From JAICLL01 sp035252155 (GTDB taxonomy: Bacteria > Planctomycetota > Planctomycetia > Pirellulales > JAICIG01): a DNA stretch of 9,360 bases. Of the stretch, positions 6,878 to 9,360 are shown piece by piece. The stretch spans positions 1 to 9,360 of the forward strand of contig DATFDL010000772.1 of the NCBI GenBank assembly GCA_035252155.1, written 5' to 3'. The first letter of the stretch is position 1; every line of letters begins with the position of its first letter. Both the position numbers and the translations under genes were made by a program. Below the pieces are notes generated by a model. It had not been told where the DNA came from. It ran no database searches and worked only from the letters and a program-made list of their open reading frames with translations.

Positions 6878-7297
6878 ATGCCGAAACCGACCAAGCAGCA
6901 GGCCGAGGCATTAGCGGCGCTGGGGTTAGCCGGCGACCAACTGGACGCCTTCTGCGGCGGAGAAGAGGTCGTCTTTTTCTTTCCAACACAAAAGGAGCCG
7001 GGCATTGGCGTCATTCAATTGGCGGCCGAACGACTTCGTTGCGGGATTGTTTCGATTAAAGACCCGGGCGGTGGACTCATGTCGTTGGCACGCTTCCGGG
7101 CAAATTCATTCCGGGTAGCGAGAGCGTTCCAAGTGACGGAGCTCGAGTTGTTCGGCGCCGCGGTCGTTAACCCGAGGTTCGCCGAGCTCTTGCAGAGGCA
7201 GTCTTTCGTGCGACGAATTGTTGCCTGCCCCGATGACTTGGGCGGTGGAGAGATGGAGATTCTGGCGAAGACATTCGAGGTGCCGTTCGATGAGTGA
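6878..7297 (+). CDS. Hypothetical protein, first gene of an overlapping pair
   Basis: A 139-residue, probably cytoplasmic protein that I cannot assign to a family. It begins with a helix rich in Ala and Leu (TKQQAEALAALGLAGDQLDA), then strands EEVVFFFPTQKE and GIGVIQLAAERLRCGIVSI. A central segment follows, FRANSFRVARAFQVTELELF, then VNPRFAELLQRQSFVRRIV at about residues 97-115. The shape 'V-x-N-P-x-h-A-x-h-L-x-R-x-x-F' resembles the last helix and strand of some acetyltransferase-like or toxin-like small domains, but this is only an impression. No signal peptide or membrane segment is visible. The start at 6878 fits the promoter at 6819-6847; the ribosome site (AGATGG) is weak. Its last eight bases overlap the next gene (ATGAGTGA), so the two are very likely co-translated. 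Confidence 0.75.
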   Translation: MPKPTKQQAEALAALGLAGDQLDAFCGGEEVVFFFPTQKEPGIGVIQLAAERLRCGIVSIKDPGGGLMSLARFRANSFRVARAFQVTELELFGAAVVNPRFAELLQRQSFVRRIVACPDDLGGGEMEILAKTFEVPFDE

Positions 7298-7757
7298 ATT
7301 CAGCAGCTACGACCAACTTCGTTTGGCAGGCAAGACCGCCGCGGAAGTGTACGCCACTGCCAAGGCGCATGGCATGGACGACATACGTGCGATTCGCATG
7401 TTGCGCACGGTGTTTGGCATGTCGCTGGGCGAAGCCAAGGAGGCAATTGGTGTCGCAAAGACGTTTGTCGAGCCGCAAGAAGTTGCTGTTGGCACGACGG
7501 TCTACTGGGAAGGGGCCGACACGGTCGATGGTCCGTGGATCGCCCAGGCGCGCGTCAAAAAAATCGAAGGTGATTGCGCGGTGATTGCCGATCACCGAAA
7601 ATTTTTGATTCGGCCCGAGGGCCTGGTTGAAGTTGAGCCGCATGGCCTGCTCGAACGAATACGGCTGAGTTACTTCGAGAAAGGGCTGGCCAGCAGATTG
7701 CAGCAGTCGGCGGAATTCTGGCAAGAGCTGGCTACGCTCGGATACGGCGGCTCATAA
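7290..7757 (+). CDS. Hypothetical protein with L7/L12 C-terminal-like helical motif
   Basis: A 155-residue protein. Residues 31-51 (DIRAIRMLRTVFGMSLGEAK) match the pattern I-x-x-h-R-x-x-x-G-h-x-L-x-E-A-K seen in the C-terminal domain of ribosomal protein L7/L12, the part that contacts translation factors. Small stand-alone proteins with this motif exist, mostly uncharacterised. Residues 64-116 look like a small beta barrel (VAVGTTVYWEG, WIAQARVKKIEGDCAVIA, KFLIRPEGLVEVEP), and a C-terminal helical region follows. The ATG at 7290 has GAGG nine bases upstream and overlaps the stop of the preceding gene, so translation is coupled. The partner relation could be protein and inhibitor, or two subunits, but the sequence does not decide. 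It is convergent with the HD gene, with only 37 bp between their stops and no clear terminator. Confidence 0.78.
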   Translation: MSEFSSYDQLRLAGKTAAEVYATAKAHGMDDIRAIRMLRTVFGMSLGEAKEAIGVAKTFVEPQEVAVGTTVYWEGADTVDGPWIAQARVKKIEGDCAVIADHRKFLIRPEGLVEVEPHGLLERIRLSYFEKGLASRLQQSAEFWQELATLGYGGS

Positions 7758-7794
7758 GGTCCGGCGGCTAGTTTGTTTCGTTGATGCGGCGACA

Positions 7795-9216
7795 CTAGTC
7801 CTGACGCACCCACGCTTGGGCATCGCGCTGAATCGCTTTGAACTTCTCGTCCTCGACCGGACCAACGACATATAGGCGGCTCATCCGCAAGCGAAGCTGG
7901 CTCAAGTGGTGAATGACGCTGTTTTTATCCTCGACCAAGGGTCGCACTGATCCATCACGCTCTCGAACGTGGATTAGCTCGGCGGCCTCGTCAGGCGGAA
8001 CGTCGCGCATTTCCGACAGCGCGACGTACGGCCCGAGCGACTCGAACTTAATGTCCTTCGGATCTTCCCAAATCCATCGCGTTCGGTCGATGCGGTACTT
8101 GGCGGCCAGCTCCCTGATCTTCTTGGCCCGGTCCTTAACGAACAGAGAATAGTCGGCCGGCAGGCTCGCCGATTGTTGTCCGAGCACGGCTACCTCGTGC
8201 ACGAGCCTGGGCGGCTCGCGCTGTTTGAGCCATAGGCAGAGGTCACCTATCTTGCTCGGTTTCTTTTGCGACGCGAACCGGTCGATGAGTCGATCCACGT
8301 AGCCGTCGTGGAAATCGAGAAACGCATCCGTCAGGACGATGGCCTCGATGTCGGCGCCGTCGCGATAAATACGGCCGCTTTTGCGCAACAGCCAGAGGAT
8401 GTGGCGCACGAGTGCCTCAAAGGCGAAGATCGTCTTGTGCATGTAGACCGTCTTATACATGAAATACCGAGCAACCAGAAAATGCTCGGCGGCGGCCGCC
8501 GCCTTGTACGACACGACGAGCCGCCCGTCGTCGGCGACATCAAGATTGTTCAGTAAATAATGGAGATCGATGCGGCCATAAGGAACGCCCGTGCCCAGCG
8601 AGTCACGAACCATGTAATCCATCCGGTCCATGTCGAGGCTGCTGTGGATAAGCTGGTTGTAGGCGGCCTTCGGGTGCTGGCCGCGGATGATCGAGGCAAT
8701 CTCCTCCGGGTCGAAGGCGTTTTCGGACAGTTTTTGAGCGATGTCGGGCCGTTGGGTGATCACGAGTTGACCAATTTTTTCGTGGTCTGGGTAGCGGGCC
8801 GCGGGGTCATCAATCGCCCTCCTCGTTCCCTTCGGTTGCGCCAAGTACGTCGGGCGGTGCCTGTCGCGATCGACGTATTCCATCAGGTGCGAGTACGGGT
8901 AATGGCCGACGTCGTGCAGCAGGGCCGCCACCCGCATGATTCGCCGGTCCGCATCCGTGAGCTTGCCTCGATTGACGAGGAAGTCGATGACGGAGCTCAT
9001 AATGCGGAAGACGCCCAACGAATGGGCGAATCGCGAGTGCGAGGCGTTGGGATAAACCAGTGATGCGAGGCCGAGCTGCTTCAGCTTGCGGAGCCGCTGG
9101 AAAGAAGGGGCGTCGATCAACTGCTCTTCGACAGCGCTGATTCCGATGTCGCCATGCACCGGGTCGCAAATCACCTTATGCCGGTAGTTTTCCGCCACCT
9201 GGCGCCCGCCATTCAA
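7795..9216 (-). CDS. HD-domain phosphohydrolase, SAMHD1/dGTPase-like (COG1078)
   Basis: A 473-residue cytoplasmic protein. It opens with the family signature KVICDPVHGDIGISAVEEQL and FQRLRKLKQLGLASLVYPNA. The metal-binding HD set is complete: H65 in SRFAHSLGV, H101-D102 in LLHDVGHYPYSH, and D197 in SLDMDRMDYMVRDS. R62, R198 and Y201 stand where SAMHD1 has R164, K312 and Y315. The family hydrolyses nucleoside triphosphates, typically dNTPs to nucleoside plus triphosphate, so a dNTP triphosphohydrolase role is likely; the substrate is unproven. Residues from about 330 on are helical and less conserved. The start is TTG at 9216: its T-T-G-A overlaps the stop of the upstream gene, and AAGG lies seven bases before it. 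A GTG seven codons later (9195) is an alternative. The product may serve nucleotide pool control or phage defence, as some dGTPases do. Confidence 0.88.
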   Translation of the reverse strand: MNGGRQVAENYRHKVICDPVHGDIGISAVEEQLIDAPSFQRLRKLKQLGLASLVYPNASHSRFAHSLGVFRIMSSVIDFLVNRGKLTDADRRIMRVAALLHDVGHYPYSHLMEYVDRDRHRPTYLAQPKGTRRAIDDPAARYPDHEKIGQLVITQRPDIAQKLSENAFDPEEIASIIRGQHPKAAYNQLIHSSLDMDRMDYMVRDSLGTGVPYGRIDLHYLLNNLDVADDGRLVVSYKAAAAAEHFLVARYFMYKTVYMHKTIFAFEALVRHILWLLRKSGRIYRDGADIEAIVLTDAFLDFHDGYVDRLIDRFASQKKPSKIGDLCLWLKQREPPRLVHEVAVLGQQSASLPADYSLFVKDRAKKIRELAAKYRIDRTRWIWEDPKDIKFESLGPYVALSEMRDVPPDEAAELIHVRERDGSVRPLVEDKNSVIHHLSQLRLRMSRLYVVGPVEDEKFKAIQRDAQAWVRQD

Positions 9217-9360
9217 GAAACGACCTTAGCCTTGATCAAACCAGCATCATCGAGTTGCTGCCACGCAAGTTTTGCGTCGCTCTTCCGCTCCGCGAACTGG
9301 GGCTTTGTCTCGGCGAGCAGTCCAAACGCCTTCGGAAAATCCGGGCGTTCGCCACCCGGA
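9213..9360 (-). CDS. C-terminal fragment of a gene entering from the right edge
   Basis: A minus-strand frame is open from the window edge (first complete codon at 9359) to TGA at 9215-9213, giving 48 C-terminal residues. They contain FPKAFGLLAETKPQFAERKS and end LDDAGLIKAKVVS. Codon use is like its neighbours. The stop shares the bases TTGA with the start of the HD gene, the usual sign of an operon with coupled translation. The fragment is too short to name a family; most of the protein lies beyond the window. Its partnership with an HD phosphohydrolase makes its identity worth knowing. Confidence 0.65.
   Translation of the reverse strand, partial: PGGERPDFPKAFGLLAETKPQFAERKSDAKLAWQQLDDAGLIKAKVVS

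Noticed and set aside
7758..7794. Terminator in the 37-bp convergent gap
   Set aside because: Only a 5-bp CTAGT/ACTAG pairing with a long loop and no T-run is visible, which is too weak to call.

Overview
The window looks like chromosomal DNA of a planctomycete, probably of the Pirellula type. The clues are a DUF1559 protein with a type IV prepilin-like N-terminus (a family expanded into many paralogues in Planctomycetes), a secreted giant protein that joins a planctomycete cytochrome c domain (CVACH) to WD40 propellers, high GC content, and small palindromic intergenic repeats of a kind I associate with these genomes. No rRNA, tRNA, CRISPR array, transposase or phage gene is visible.

Layout. 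Positions 34-420 (-) encode a small VOC/glyoxalase-fold protein. Positions 421-637 are a dense patch of short direct and inverted repeats. Positions 638-1960 (-) are a DUF1559 gene that is intact in reading frame except for one in-frame TGA at 1622-1624. It has a good promoter and Shine-Dalgarno site, and its -35 overlaps a possible promoter of the divergent SRPBCC/AHSA1-like gene (2057-2485, +). Positions 2486-2650 are a convergent intergenic stretch with a GC hairpin and a three-unit 10-bp tandem repeat. Positions 2651-6595 (-) encode the 1314-residue secreted cytochrome c/WD40 protein, whose propellers are interrupted by a TolA-like helical stalk of about 245 residues. Beyond its promoter, two overlapping + strand genes (6878-7297 and 7290-7757) encode small proteins of unknown function. 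The second carries a helical motif like the C-terminal domain of ribosomal protein L7/L12. Positions 7795-9216 (-) encode an HD-domain phosphohydrolase related to SAMHD1/dGTPases. Its TTG start overlaps the TGA stop of another - strand gene that enters from the right edge (9213-9359), so these two form an operon that continues outside the window.

Functional picture. Most genes here are independent housekeeping or accessory units. Two pairs look co-translated: the unknown pair at 6878-7757 and the HD protein with its truncated upstream partner. These are the best candidates for something undescribed, but the sequence alone does not prove a defence or toxin-immunity role. The most concrete anomalies are the in-frame stop in the DUF1559 gene and the repeat mosaic next to it.
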